From positions 190,248 to 254,247 of the forward strand of contig CAYJOL010000006.1 in the NCBI GenBank assembly GCA_964371785.1: a stretch of 64,000 nt of DNA, read 5' to 3'. This DNA comes from CAVQCT01 sp964371785 (lineage in GTDB: Bacteria; Zixibacteria; MSB-5A5; GN15; FEB-12). The position numbers and the translations under genes were made by a program. Shown piece after piece: positions 44,514-52,530 of this stretch (positions within the stretch are counted from its first letter, which is position 1; each line of letters starts with the position of its first letter). The notes below the pieces were generated by a model. The model searched no databases. It had not been told where the DNA came from and saw only the letters and a program-made list of their open reading frames with translations.

Positions 44514-44945
44514 TTAGAAGCAGACCCCTCCTACACATCCGCCACCCGAACCGAGCGTGAATCCGATTCCGGCTCCGAAGTCCGATTCGAAGTCACCGCG
44601 GCACTTGTCCAGTCCGAAACATCCGCTCAGCCGTCCGTTAAAATGTTCGACGCGCGATTTGTAAGAAACCAGGATGGAGACATCAGAAGGCTGATTGGAG
44701 AAGATACCGGAAGACATATCGGTGGCGGATGACAAAAGCGACATCACCTTCGTCTCGACTGCCGGTTCGAAAAGATCAGGTATGCTGTTGGCGTCGCTGT
44801 CGAGAAGATTGTCATCGAAACCGTCGCCATCGACATCGACAAAATTGCCGGCCGCAGATTCGGCTCGTAGTGTGACCGGTGAAATGTGAAGAAAGAACAG
44901 AGCAGCCAGAATACTGCCCGCGAGTAACCGAAGATACCTTCCCAT
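44514..44945 (-). CDS. small secreted protein with calcium-binding-like repeat
   Basis: 143 residues from ATG 44945 (GAGG upstream); the longer frame to 45047 lacks a ribosome site. A signal peptide spans about 1-29 (TLRAESA). VDVDGDGFDDNLLDSDANSIPDLFEP is an Asp-rich thrombospondin-3/EF-hand-like stretch (about 35-60). The C-terminus is Gly/Cys-rich (GSGGGCVGGVCF). It is first in the minus-strand group with the barrel and the selenoprotein. No family is recognised. Confidence 0.6.
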   Translation of the reverse strand: MGRYLRLLAGSILAALFFLHISPVTLRAESAAGNFVDVDGDGFDDNLLDSDANSIPDLFEPAVETKVMSLLSSATDMSSGIFSNQPSDVSILVSYKSRVEHFNGRLSGCFGLDKCRGDFESDFGAGIGFTLGSGGGCVGGVCF

Positions 44946-45047
44946 ACAACACCTCATCGCGCAATCAGAGACAGTCCGAAACGTGTACTTGACTGTAAAA
45001 TAACCAAAAATGTCGCTATTACAACAGTTTTTTGACCGGACCGGCAA

Positions 45048-45332
45048 TTATTGCAGCAACCGGGAGAATTCATCGTACGGAATCACCGGCCAGGTCTCCG
45101 TATCCAGCACACCCTGGGCATTAATCTGAGAGGCGATTCGGAACGCCAGATTCTGGTCGGACACCTCGAAAATAGCTACATAGTCGTACCTCCCCAGCGT
45201 GGCATAGAGGCGGTCGACATGGACATGATTCATTGTGAAAATTTCGAGCGACTCGTTCACCTGATGGGAGAGGTCGGGGTGCGCCTTCTTGGCGCCTCTG
45301 TTTATCTGCATCGCCATGATAAAGACGGACAT
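45048..45332 (-). CDS. GYD-domain protein
   Basis: 94 residues, ATG 45332 with AGGAG 6 nt upstream. VHVDRLYATLGRYDYVAIFEVSDQNLA is the GYD signature, a ferredoxin-fold domain of unknown function. SLEIFTMNHVHVDR and FRIASQINAQGVLDTETWPVIP complete the usual chain. It stands alone. Confidence 0.82.
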   Translation of the reverse strand: MSVFIMAMQINRGAKKAHPDLSHQVNESLEIFTMNHVHVDRLYATLGRYDYVAIFEVSDQNLAFRIASQINAQGVLDTETWPVIPYDEFSRLLQ

Positions 45333-45869
45333 AGATACTCCTCGGCTAAGGGTTCATAATCAATCTAGACCGGAAAGCACGTAAAATCAACGAGATTGTC
45401 CATTACTGAGTTCGTCTGCGGAGACCAGTTGAAAATCCATTTCAAGTAGTCTACGGCGAGGTATGGTACTACTGATGGCAAGTGGCGGATCGTTTGGGTT
45501 ATCCGACACTGCCTGAACCGCATTCTGGTGAACTCACCTTTGTGTTGGGCCGGGTCAGTCGGGTCGGGTTAATCGGTGGCAATGGCACCGGCATTGTCAC
45601 CTTGCTGAACGGGAATCCATCTTTTCTTCCTTGCCGAGTTCGCGACATTTCGAGGACCCCCCGCCTTCGCGGGGATGACGAGAGCGTGTCTTTGGCAATG
45701 TGTGGTATGCCTTCGTCGACAACACGCACCGGGCTACGGACTAAACGAACCGGGCTGCGGATATGGGCAGGCTCGAAGACGAATCCTGCCCTACGCGGAG
45801 GCCCTGTCAACACTTGAGCCACCATCTGTCATTCCCGCGCCCTGCGCTCCTGAAGATGCTGCGTTCGCT
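45333..45869. other. gene-free region with dispersed-repeat-like hairpins
   Basis: 537 nt with no credible gene. It holds two hairpins: CCCCGC-CTTC-GCGGGG near 45660-45675 and GGGCAGG/CCTGCCC at 45765-45771/45785-45791. They are of the kind found in small dispersed repeats of such genomes. Open frames here are artefacts of the G+C-rich repeats. Confidence 0.45.
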
Positions 45870-46346
45870 TTAATCGAACTCGTACTTCGGATTAGGCGGT
45901 GTCTGATCGGCGGTGACCCGACCGATGCGGATGTCCGCCCGGGCATAGCTCTCGCCTTTCATCGGAGCGCCGTAAAGCCGCCGGAGCATGGCCAGCTGAC
46001 CGGTATGAGTAAGGGCATCCGCGATTGGTCCCTGAAAGATCTTCGTAAGTTCATCCTTTACCGGCTGGCTTGCCAGGGCGTGGTCGAATTTATCCAGCGC
46101 CGTGAAGAATCGGGCGCACTCGGCATCCCACCCTTGTGGCGGCGAGTTGTGCCATTTCCATTCACCCTGGATCATCGTCAACCCCCAATCAAACAGGTCA
46201 CCCATGTGGGCAACAATCTGTACCGGCGTTTTGGTGGTCGGACCCGGTTTGAAATCGGCAAATGATGCCGGTGCACCCCGCATCGCTTTCGCCGCCCGGT
46301 AGGCCAGGGTCGCCACCGTATGTCTGAGCATGTCAAGATCGGTCAT
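45870..46346 (-). CDS. DinB-like (four-helix) family protein
   Basis: 158 residues, all-helical. TPVQIVAHMGDLFDWGLTMIQGEW and DALTHTGQLAMLRRLYGAPM carry the spaced histidines of DinB/YfiT-type metal sites (His in AHMGDL and THTGQ). Family members act as thiol-dependent transferases or are of unknown role. Not in an operon. Confidence 0.78.
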   Translation of the reverse strand: MTDLDMLRHTVATLAYRAAKAMRGAPASFADFKPGPTTKTPVQIVAHMGDLFDWGLTMIQGEWKWHNSPPQGWDAECARFFTALDKFDHALASQPVKDELTKIFQGPIADALTHTGQLAMLRRLYGAPMKGESYARADIRIGRVTADQTPPNPKYEFD

Positions 46347-46541
46347 AAGATCACCTCATGATGTTTGAGAGCACTTTGTGCAAAAATCGTGATGCAAGCT
46401 TCTTGTGTCAAGCAGGTTGAAGTCACATTCTGGAGTTCATCTTGGTGTTTCGGAGCATGTATTGCGGGCTTGCGTCGAATACACGGCGACATTATGTTAT
46501 AGATATATGCTCAGGGCTCACGCAAATTGGAGGGATGACGA

Positions 46542-46670
46542 ATGAACTTAATTCTCCTGACCTTACTCGGAGTGGCTGTCGTATTCGTAGCCATCTGGCT
46601 ATTCTGTCGTGCAGCTTTCGGATGGAGTTTTAGAGAATACTGTAGGAGAGTGTTTGGTACTATTTGGTGA
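46542..46670 (+). CDS. short single-helix membrane peptide
   Basis: 42 residues, ATG 46542 with GGAGGG at 46529-46534 (7-nt spacing). One strong hydrophobic helix (about 2-22, LILLTLLGVAVVFVAIWLFC), then a basic, aromatic tail (FREYCRRVFGTIW). The good ribosome site and positive-inside tail support a real small gene; no family is known. Confidence 0.5.
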   Translation: MNLILLTLLGVAVVFVAIWLFCRAAFGWSFREYCRRVFGTIW

Positions 46671-46677
46671 TTCGCAT

Positions 46678-46761
46678 ATGGCAAGCCCGAAGTCGAACCT
46701 GTCAAAGGTAACTGATGAAGTGGCATCTTTCAAAGACGTCTTCGGAAAACCAAACCCATGA
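46678..46761 (+). CDS. possible leader peptide upstream of the SRPBCC gene
   Basis: 27 codons from ATG 46678; the stop overlaps the next ATG by 4 nt (ATGA), a coupling arrangement. No ribosome site of note, and the product (KVTDEVASFKDVFGKPNP at its end) is not recognised. It might be a coupling peptide or chance. Confidence 0.25.
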   Translation: MASPKSNLSKVTDEVASFKDVFGKPNP

Positions 46762-47213
46762 CCGGACCATTCAACCACTGCATCAGACAGCGGACGTTTA
46801 TCGCGGCATCACCGGAGAAGGTATATGATGTCGTTACGTCTGCTAATGCCTGGGATGCGTTCTTCACGACCGGCATGAAGATTGACCCAAGACCGGGCGG
46901 CGAGATGGTCTGGAGCTGGAAAGACTGGGGACCGGATCTCTACACGCTCGAAGTTCCGGCAAAGGTCGTGACGGCGGAGTGTCCGCGATGTTTCGCGTTT
47001 GACTGGGGCTCCAGGATGGTCACGCGGGTGACATTCAGTCTCGAGTCGAAGTTCGGCGGGACGGTGCTAACGATTACCGAAGAAGGATATCCGGACACGC
47101 CCGATGGCCGCGACAGCATGCTTGAATGCGCCAGCGGCTGGGGCGAGGCGGCGACATTGCTGAAGTTTTATATGGAGTATGGTATCCGGTACACGAAGCC
47201 GAAGAAGGGCTGA
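46758..47213 (+). CDS. SRPBCC/AHSA1-like domain protein
   Basis: 151 residues. FIAASPEKVYDVVTSANAWDAFFT opens the START/Bet v1-like fold; PGGEMVWSWKDWGPD, VVTAECPRCFAFDW and GGTVLTITEEGYPD follow the AHSA1 (activator of Hsp90 homologue) layout, ending in a long helix (GWGEAATLLKFYMEYGI). These proteins bind hydrophobic ligands; the ligand here is unknown. Confidence 0.85.
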   Translation: MTGPFNHCIRQRTFIAASPEKVYDVVTSANAWDAFFTTGMKIDPRPGGEMVWSWKDWGPDLYTLEVPAKVVTAECPRCFAFDWGSRMVTRVTFSLESKFGGTVLTITEEGYPDTPDGRDSMLECASGWGEAATLLKFYMEYGIRYTKPKKG

Positions 47214-47280
47214 AAGGGTTGCAAGGTGGCTCATTCTGCCCGGCCATCATCAGTGTTCTCAACAGGATTTGGCCCTCATG

Positions 47281-48465
47281 TCACTTCCCCGCCAGCATCT
47301 CGTCTGTCATCTTATCAATGACCGTAAAGAATGATGCCCCGGCGCCGTATAGTTTGACCGTTCCGTCCTTATCGATCAGACAAAACACCGGAGTCTGCAT
47401 CTTGGAGTTGAATGCACTCCATGGTGATGGATTGTACGGCACGATCGTCCCCGCATAAGGGGTCTTAGTCAAGAAAGTCTTGAGAGTCTGAATGTTCTGT
47501 TCTGTCGTGAAAGACATAAGACGGAATCTCTTGCCTGCATGACGAGCAACCATTTCATCCAGTTGAGGCCGGATACCCTCGCAGAAGTGACAGGTTGGTG
47601 ACCAGAAGAACAACAAGACGACATCGCCGGGCAGAGACGAAGAGCTTATCTTTGAACCGTCCATAGCGGTCGCGGACCACGACGGCGCCTCAAATCCGGT
47701 CGCCAGCGCGGCATCACCGAGGAATTCCTGGCAGACTATGTTCGTACCGGTCGGGTCGATCGATGCAACCAGAAACTTCTTTCCGTCGAGCAGGAACGGC
47801 TTGCCCCACGTTATCCGCTCGGAAATGTCGATTGTACCGGCCGCGTTCACCTTCCAGTTTGGGCAATACGAACCATCGTGATTCACATCAATCATCGCGA
47901 ATGTCCCTTTATCAGCTGAGAAGTACGGCGTATTCACCGATGTCAGCACCAGCCGCACGGGGAAGGCTTTGCCGTTGATACTGAAGGTCCCTTCGCGACA
48001 CTCCCCGATACGAGCGGATAGACCGAGGCTGTCGGAATTGATTTGGTAAGTCAGTTTCGGCAGTTCCTGACCACCGGAGCGACGTTTCACAGTTAGTTGA
48101 ACAGTGGCTGCTTCATGCCCGCCGGCCGGCTGAAAGCTGAGGATCGAGTTGTCATCGAATACTCTATCCGCATCCGCATCGACCGCGTATCTCCACGTCC
48201 CATTCGCATCTTTGAACCGTGCGATATCGACTTCAAAAAACGCGGCGTCATTCATGAGGGGGCAAAGAGCTATGCCGCTCCAGGATGCGGGAAAGTTGCC
48301 GGGGTTCGATGGGTCTTTATCGAACGTGAGATGATGCCACGACGGAAAGGCGACAGTATCCGGTAATGGTGCGGGTTTCATCGAAATAGTCACTTGATTC
48401 TGCGCCCGGATAAGCGATGGTGAAATAATGATCACGCACCAGAACGCCAGGAACAGCGTGTCCAT
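47281..48465 (-). CDS. TlpA-like thioredoxin-fold protein
   Basis: 394 residues from ATG 48465, which gives a signal peptide to about residue 21 (SLIRAQ); the frame opens at 48555. An N-terminal region of about 250 residues of unknown fold precedes a redoxin domain (about 262-390): GFEAPSWSATAMDGSKISSSSLPGDVVLLFFWSPTC region with WSPTCHFC as the CxxC site, and a cis-proline near MQTPVFCLIDKDG. It is a periplasmic disulfide reductant or oxidant. It is a cysteine-type relative of the selenoprotein 4 kb away. Confidence 0.85.
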   Translation of the reverse strand: MDTLFLAFWCVIIISPSLIRAQNQVTISMKPAPLPDTVAFPSWHHLTFDKDPSNPGNFPASWSGIALCPLMNDAAFFEVDIARFKDANGTWRYAVDADADRVFDDNSILSFQPAGGHEAATVQLTVKRRSGGQELPKLTYQINSDSLGLSARIGECREGTFSINGKAFPVRLVLTSVNTPYFSADKGTFAMIDVNHDGSYCPNWKVNAAGTIDISERITWGKPFLLDGKKFLVASIDPTGTNIVCQEFLGDAALATGFEAPSWSATAMDGSKISSSSLPGDVVLLFFWSPTCHFCEGIRPQLDEMVARHAGKRFRLMSFTTEQNIQTLKTFLTKTPYAGTIVPYNPSPWSAFNSKMQTPVFCLIDKDGTVKLYGAGASFFTVIDKMTDEMLAGK

Positions 48466-48696
48466 GATCCGTTTGCTGAGAGCCGGAACTTTTGCCGAAT
48501 GCTGTGAATATCGCACACTCACCTGCCTTTGCTTGTTTGATATCGTGTTGTACACCGAGCATTGCCCGATAGTTCCTTAGTATAGCATATACGCGGGTTG
48601 GGTCAAGTTTCTTGAAATCCCGATCTACGGCGATCGCACCTCAGCTATTACTTCCGATCTGTCTGAGTTTCGTTATCTGCAATCTCGACTCGGACT

Positions 48697-49125
48697 CTAC
48701 GTCCAAGTAGTGGTAGGCCGGGAGCCCTGAGCCTCTGACGGAGATCCTGTAATCCACTGATAAATCCAAATCGTCAGCATGAACCCGGCCACCACCCATA
48801 GTACCATTATCACGACCGCGGCGACTCGATTCCGCGGCAGAGAAGTCGGTCGCTTGGTTGCGCGGGCCAGGCACTCGTCCCAAATCTCTGGGGGTATCAG
48901 GCGAATCGCCAGCCAGATGCCGGCGGGCAGGATCAATATGTCGTCGACATATCCGAGCACCGGTATAAAATCGGGGATCAAATCGATCGGAGAGAGGGCG
49001 TAGGCTACGACCGCACCAATGACCAGTTTGCTGGGCCAGGGTACTCTCGGGTCTTTGGTGGCCAGGTATAAAGCATAGACCCGGTTCTTGAGCCGGTCGG
49101 CCCAGATGTTAAAGCGGGTTTTCAT
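48697..49125 (-). CDS. YkvA/DUF1232 family membrane protein
   Basis: 142 residues. DPRVPWPSKLVIGAVVAYALSPIDLIPDFIPVLGYVDDILILP is the DUF1232 core, with the SPIDLIPDFIP signature. A further helix lies at about 102-123 (VAAVVIMVLWVVAGFMLTIW). The function is unknown in the family. Confidence 0.88.
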   Translation of the reverse strand: MKTRFNIWADRLKNRVYALYLATKDPRVPWPSKLVIGAVVAYALSPIDLIPDFIPVLGYVDDILILPAGIWLAIRLIPPEIWDECLARATKRPTSLPRNRVAAVVIMVLWVVAGFMLTIWIYQWITGSPSEAQGSRPTTTWT

Positions 49126-49162
49126 ATTACTGCTTGGACAGTCGACATCGCGTGAACCACCT

Positions 49163-49212
49163 ACAATAAAAAAATACGCTCAGGAGGAGTTGAACCCCCA
49201 ACCTTCTGATCC
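49163..49212 (-). repeat. direct repeat copy A, tRNA-Arg 3' end
   Basis: 50 nt matching 50553-50602 with one mismatch (position 49180). On the minus strand it encodes the T arm and acceptor 3' side of an arginine tRNA (GGGGGTTCAACTCCTCC, then acceptor). The anticodon region is altered (CCAGGG in place of CTACGGA). It looks like an attachment-site scar. Confidence 0.75.
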
Positions 49213-49356
49213 CTGGTCAGCCTTTTGGTTATACAATTCATGGTCATACATATCAACAAGTTACCTCTGTTTGTCGGCTGGAAATATAATAAATGAGAAG
49301 ATGTCCTTCAACGATGACTTTCGACATGACACATACGCACGATTTGGCATTAGTTT

Positions 49357-49527
49357 ATGAATCTCGGAGGAGTGGGTCATCAAACGGGTTCATTCTCATC
49401 GTTTTCTCAAGGCAAGAATATTGCGACAGCGACCTTTGAGACATGGAAGGCTACAATCGGAAGTCTGCGTTCAGCAGGGCACGAACCAAGCGCTGCAGAG
49501 CTTCGAGAGTTGATGCAGGCATCATAG
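49357..49527 (+). CDS. possible 56-residue protein
   Basis: ATG 49357 to TAG. The C-terminal half (TFETWKATIGSLRSAGHEP, then SAAELRELMQAS) reads like a real helical protein end, but no ribosome site precedes the ATG. It may be the remnant of a longer gene. No family recognised. Confidence 0.3.
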   Translation: MNLGGVGHQTGSFSSFSQGKNIATATFETWKATIGSLRSAGHEPSAAELRELMQAS

Positions 49528-49995
49528 TGAGTAACTGTAATTTCTTCTAAGTCCTAAGGCTTAGCTCCTTATTCAATCCTCCGACCGATTGTCAAACCAG
49601 ATAGACCCGGTATCTTTAATCAAAGGCAAGCCAACCACATGTCGTCATCCCGCACCAAGGGATGCGAGGAGGCATTGCCACGAACCTGAAGTGATTAAGG
49701 CTCACTACAATCGGACCACAGTCTTCGCTATTGTAACCGCCTCTTCAGGAACAAAATGAAATGACTAAACCAAGTTGTTGTCGAATTCACAATTCCGACG
49801 TCGGGATGTAACCCCCCGGGGTAGCCCGGCCTCGCTGCGGCTAATCCACTCGGAGTCCAATGAGCGAGGTCCACGCTCGCCCGGTCGTACTGATTTGGCG
49901 CGCAGATGCAGATGGAGAAACTCTATGTCAACATACATTAAGCAGGATAGTCCTGCAGTCTCTAGACCGCCACTAATTTCCAACAGGAGGAAAAC

Positions 49996-50379
49996 TTGGT
50001 TAAGCGTCTTACAATCCTTGCTTTAGTGGGATTTGTAATCTTGCCACAAGTGTCGCATGGATTCAGTTTCATTAACGGCAACAGTTACGGTCAGAATGCG
50101 GCCGTATTGGTCAACAGTCCGCCGACCACGAAATCTTTGTACACTACTGACTTTTCCGGGACCTTTACCGTAGCATCGGTCCCCGGCGCACAGTCAAGTG
50201 TCGCCTGGTCGGGCGTGAACTCGCCCAACCGGATTTCAAGCAGGTATGGTGATTTGACCGCGGTCAATTCACCACCGGATAGTCAGTGTCCGCCGGTCCC
50301 CGAACCATCCACAGCTCTATTACTGGGACTTGGTTTGGCGGGAGCTGGCGTATTCAAATGGTGTTTCACGAGGTCATAA
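49996..50379 (+). CDS. short PEP-CTERM surface protein
   Basis: 127 residues. TTG 49996 with AGGAGG at 49985-49990. A signal peptide (about 1-22, QVSHGFSF), a Ser/Asn-rich middle, then the exosortase sorting tail: VPEPSTALLLGLGLAGAGVF and a basic end. The PEP motif marks it for cleavage by an exosortase, which is not in this window. It lies between the two tRNA-derived repeats, so it may be part of an inserted unit. Confidence 0.8.
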   Translation: MVKRLTILALVGFVILPQVSHGFSFINGNSYGQNAAVLVNSPPTTKSLYTTDFSGTFTVASVPGAQSSVAWSGVNSPNRISSRYGDLTAVNSPPDSQCPPVPEPSTALLLGLGLAGAGVFKWCFTRS

Positions 50380-50385
50380 CTTGTT

Positions 50386-50407
50386 CGCGGGGTGTCGTCA
50401 CCCCGCG
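50386..50407 (+). terminator. terminator of the PEP-CTERM gene
   Basis: CGCGGGGTG-TCGT-CACCCCGCG, a perfect 9-bp stem 6 nt after the stop, followed by TACATCTTTTCTT. Confidence 0.7.
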
Positions 50408-50552
50408 TACATCTTTTCTTGTCCGGAGGCGAACTCGCTTCCCGGCGGACGGGCCACCGGCCCTTCGTGATGGACGAATGTGATTTGTGATTGTGTGGTG
50501 ATCGTACCTTTCCCACGACAAGCTGTATCCCACAAGTCAAAGTCGTTGAATG

Positions 50553-50602
50553 ACAATAAAAAAATACGCCCAGGAGGAGTTGAACCCCCAACCTTCTGAT
50601 CC
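50553..50602 (-). repeat. direct repeat copy B, tRNA-Arg 3' end
   Basis: Near-identical to copy A 1390 bp to the left. Extended to 50610 it still shows an intact anticodon arm (CTGACTACGGATCAG, anticodon ACG). Beyond 50610 the tRNA 5' half is absent. Confidence 0.75.
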
Positions 50603-50610
50603 GTAGTCAG
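50566..50610 (-). pseudogene. 3' half of tRNA-Arg(ACG)
   Basis: Minus-strand anticodon stem-loop, variable region, T arm and acceptor 3' strand (TGGGCGT) of an arginine tRNA, cut off at the anticodon stem. Such 3' fragments are produced when integrases recombine in tRNA genes and carry a replacement 3' end. Confidence 0.65.
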
Positions 50611-50765
50611 GAGATCGAATCGAAAAGAAGGTTGGCGCTTAATCTATTGTTATTCAGTGGCTTGGCTTGATCCGCGTATCGTCCCTGAACGTAAGTTCAG
50701 AAGGTTGTTGTAACCAACTCCACCACTAATCCGTTAGATTCAACTGTGAATATCAAGCGTCTCAC

Positions 50766-50963
50766 TCATGATGTCAAGACAAAACCGATTGCCATGAAAA
50801 TCGTACAGACTATCACTGTAATTGAACCCGTCGCATACACCAGCAATTTTAGAGGCGGTTGGGCTACATCATGTCTTACCCTGTGTCTTTCCGAAGAGTA
50901 GTATGACCAGTCGATCGGGGCGAATGAATGTCTCCTGAGCAGTCCAGACAGGCGTCCGATCAT
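50766..50963 (-). CDS. possible 65-residue membrane peptide
   Basis: An arginine-rich N-terminal half (HRVRHDVAQPP) and a single helix at the C-terminus (VYATGSITVIVCTIFMAIGF). The ATG lies 2 nt beyond the tRNA 5' fragment, without a ribosome site, so expression is doubtful. Confidence 0.35.
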   Translation of the reverse strand: MIGRLSGLLRRHSFAPIDWSYYSSERHRVRHDVAQPPLKLLVYATGSITVIVCTIFMAIGFVLTS

Positions 50964-50964
50964 A

Positions 50965-51003
50965 TTAGAAGGCAGATGCTCTATCCGAATGAGCTACGGG
51001 GGC
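50965..51003 (-). pseudogene. 5' half of tRNA-Arg(TCT)
   Basis: Minus strand: acceptor GCCCCCG, D arm (GCTCATTCGGATAGAGC), anticodon 5' stem TCTGC and loop CTTCTAA (anticodon TCT), then unrelated sequence. No matching 3' half (GCAGA with a CGGGGGC acceptor) is found nearby. The break is right after the anticodon loop. Confidence 0.65.
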
Positions 51004-51194
51004 AACGGGCATTGTCCCACAACAGCTTCCGGTGTTGCCGATTTCTGTGAGCCGTGGAAAATCAGAGGCCCCATTTTTCCAGATGCCAATCACTGCAAGC
51101 GTGATTCCGTGGGCCGAGTCTGTATTCGCACGTCTCATATTGCGTGCAAGGGTACGGCAAGAGCCTCTGACTATCAACAAAAACTTAGCGGAAT

Positions 51195-51503
51195 TCAATC
51201 GGCCAGAACGTCGACCAGATTCAACGGCAGCAGTGGGTACAGACCTCGAAGTGGTGGCAAGGGTGGAAGCGGGGGCAGAGGTGGTAGGGGGGCCATAGGT
51301 TTGAAGGGCCGGGATGGTTTTGGGTTTTCACACAATATTCGATCATCCTTGCTGAGAAAGCCAATGTACTCGCCCATTGGGGAATAGATCCGGGCATTAT
51401 CCTCGACTCTGCCGAACCAATCATGCGAGTCCCAAAGAAAGATGTTGTTTCCAACCCTGTATGCCGCGGGATGACCGCTCGAATTATAGATGTGGTGAAC
51501 CAT
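51195..51503 (-). CDS. 4-fold beta-flower-like protein with proline-rich tail
   Basis: 102 residues. Four short repeats of the type IYNSSGHPAAYR, IFLWDSHDWFGRV, IYSPMGEYIGFLS and ILCENPK match the beta-flower pattern of small proteins of unknown role. A PLPPLPPLPPLPPL tract and a short tail follow. It starts 4 nt after the DUF3800 stop, so the two form a unit. Such small proteins are common in defence and mobile neighbourhoods (association only). Confidence 0.6.
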   Translation of the reverse strand: MVHHIYNSSGHPAAYRVGNNIFLWDSHDWFGRVEDNARIYSPMGEYIGFLSKDDRILCENPKPSRPFKPMAPLPPLPPLPPLPPLRGLYPLLPLNLVDVLAD

Positions 51504-51507
51504 AGGC

Positions 51508-52287
51508 TTATTCTACCAAGTGTATAGATTCTTTAAATGGCCAGACATTTATACGATTACCGGTATTCCACCGAGCTACATTCGCCATATTGGAGATATT
51601 AAACCTTCTCTTAACGTAATCCAAGAATTCACTCTTGTTTGCCTGCTGAGGGGGTTCCAACTGCCAGTGTATACATGCAACTAATACATCGCACAGCTGC
51701 ACGCAATCTAAACTCCTTGAGTTTACCAACTGGAGGATCGGCGCTGGAAATCGCCTTAATTGTGCTCCCATAAATAGGTCGTGACGTTCGAACTGCGCCT
51801 TCAGTTCCGCAAGCATCAGATCTCTATTAGTGGCGTAATCCTCGTTTTCATCTAGGAAGATCCGGGGCCTTAGGAGTTTGATGACACCACTAGAGTCAAT
51901 ACCTGGATAACAAAAGGTCAGACTGAGGTGGATGCCTTTATTCACAAGCCGCCAACGCTTTTGATCACAGAAAGTCGTAAATTCTGGTTCCGTTCTCGGA
52001 ATGATAATGCCGCGAAAGAGCGCAGTGCTTGCGACAAAGGAGTCAAACCATGCCTTTGCGGTCCGAAGCATTTTGTCACCACGCAAGTTCGTGGCGTGTA
52101 CTTCGTCGAGAAACTCAACGCGTTGCCTGACGTCTTGTAAATTCGCTTCCAAATCGCATGCTGGGGGAGCGATTAGGAGCCCTACAATCAAATACTCGGT
52201 GCCGTTTGCGCTGAACCAACACTCGTCAGCATAGATGCAAGGCAGGCGCCAGTATGATTCGGTTTGGTTCTGTTTAGTTTCAGACAT
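51508..52287 (-). CDS. DUF3800 protein
   Basis: 259 residues from ATG 52287; the frame opens at 52329. IYADECWFSANGTEYLIVGLLIA resembles the RNase H-like opening strand with its Asp-Glu (DE) pair. DEVHATNLRGDK and FLDENEDYATNRDLMLAEL supply further acidic positions, and LVNSRSLDCVQLCDVLVACIHW is the typical late motif with Asp. DUF3800 proteins are predicted nucleases found in accessory DNA. Paired with the beta-flower gene. Confidence 0.75.
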   Translation of the reverse strand: MSETKQNQTESYWRLPCIYADECWFSANGTEYLIVGLLIAPPACDLEANLQDVRQRVEFLDEVHATNLRGDKMLRTAKAWFDSFVASTALFRGIIIPRTEPEFTTFCDQKRWRLVNKGIHLSLTFCYPGIDSSGVIKLLRPRIFLDENEDYATNRDLMLAELKAQFERHDLFMGAQLRRFPAPILQLVNSRSLDCVQLCDVLVACIHWQLEPPQQANKSEFLDYVKRRFNISNMANVARWNTGNRINVWPFKESIHLVE

Positions 52288-52530
52288 CGCTCTTGACTTC
52301 TCAATCTGATTTGGAGTCCCAGACTTCAAGATAGACCCGACACAATATGATTATATATAGCTTCCACGAAAGCCGCAACGAATCACTTTCCTCAATCCAA
52401 ATTTGGGCACTATCCCGTAATTGTCCACAGTGACTTCCCGCCTGCGGTACTAGTGGTTTTGCACCACCGGATTAGACTGAACAATGCAATCAGTTATGGT
52501 CCTTTGACAGTCTAATCACAGGAGGACATC

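Larger units (their letters stand above)
49126..49995. other. 870-nt region without an established gene
   Basis: It begins the accessory region. It contains the first tRNA-Arg-derived repeat (49163-49212), one weak small open frame (49357-49527), and otherwise low-coding sequence. No insertion sequence or structured RNA is recognised. Confidence 0.5.

Noticed and set aside
45482..45817. 111-residue frame on plus and 108-residue frame on minus
   Set aside because: Low-complexity frames over hairpin repeats; no ribosome site, no domain.
50566..51003. One tRNA-Arg gene split by an intron
   Set aside because: The acceptor strands do not pair (GCCCCCG with TGGGCGT) and the anticodon arms are from different tRNAs (TCT and ACG).
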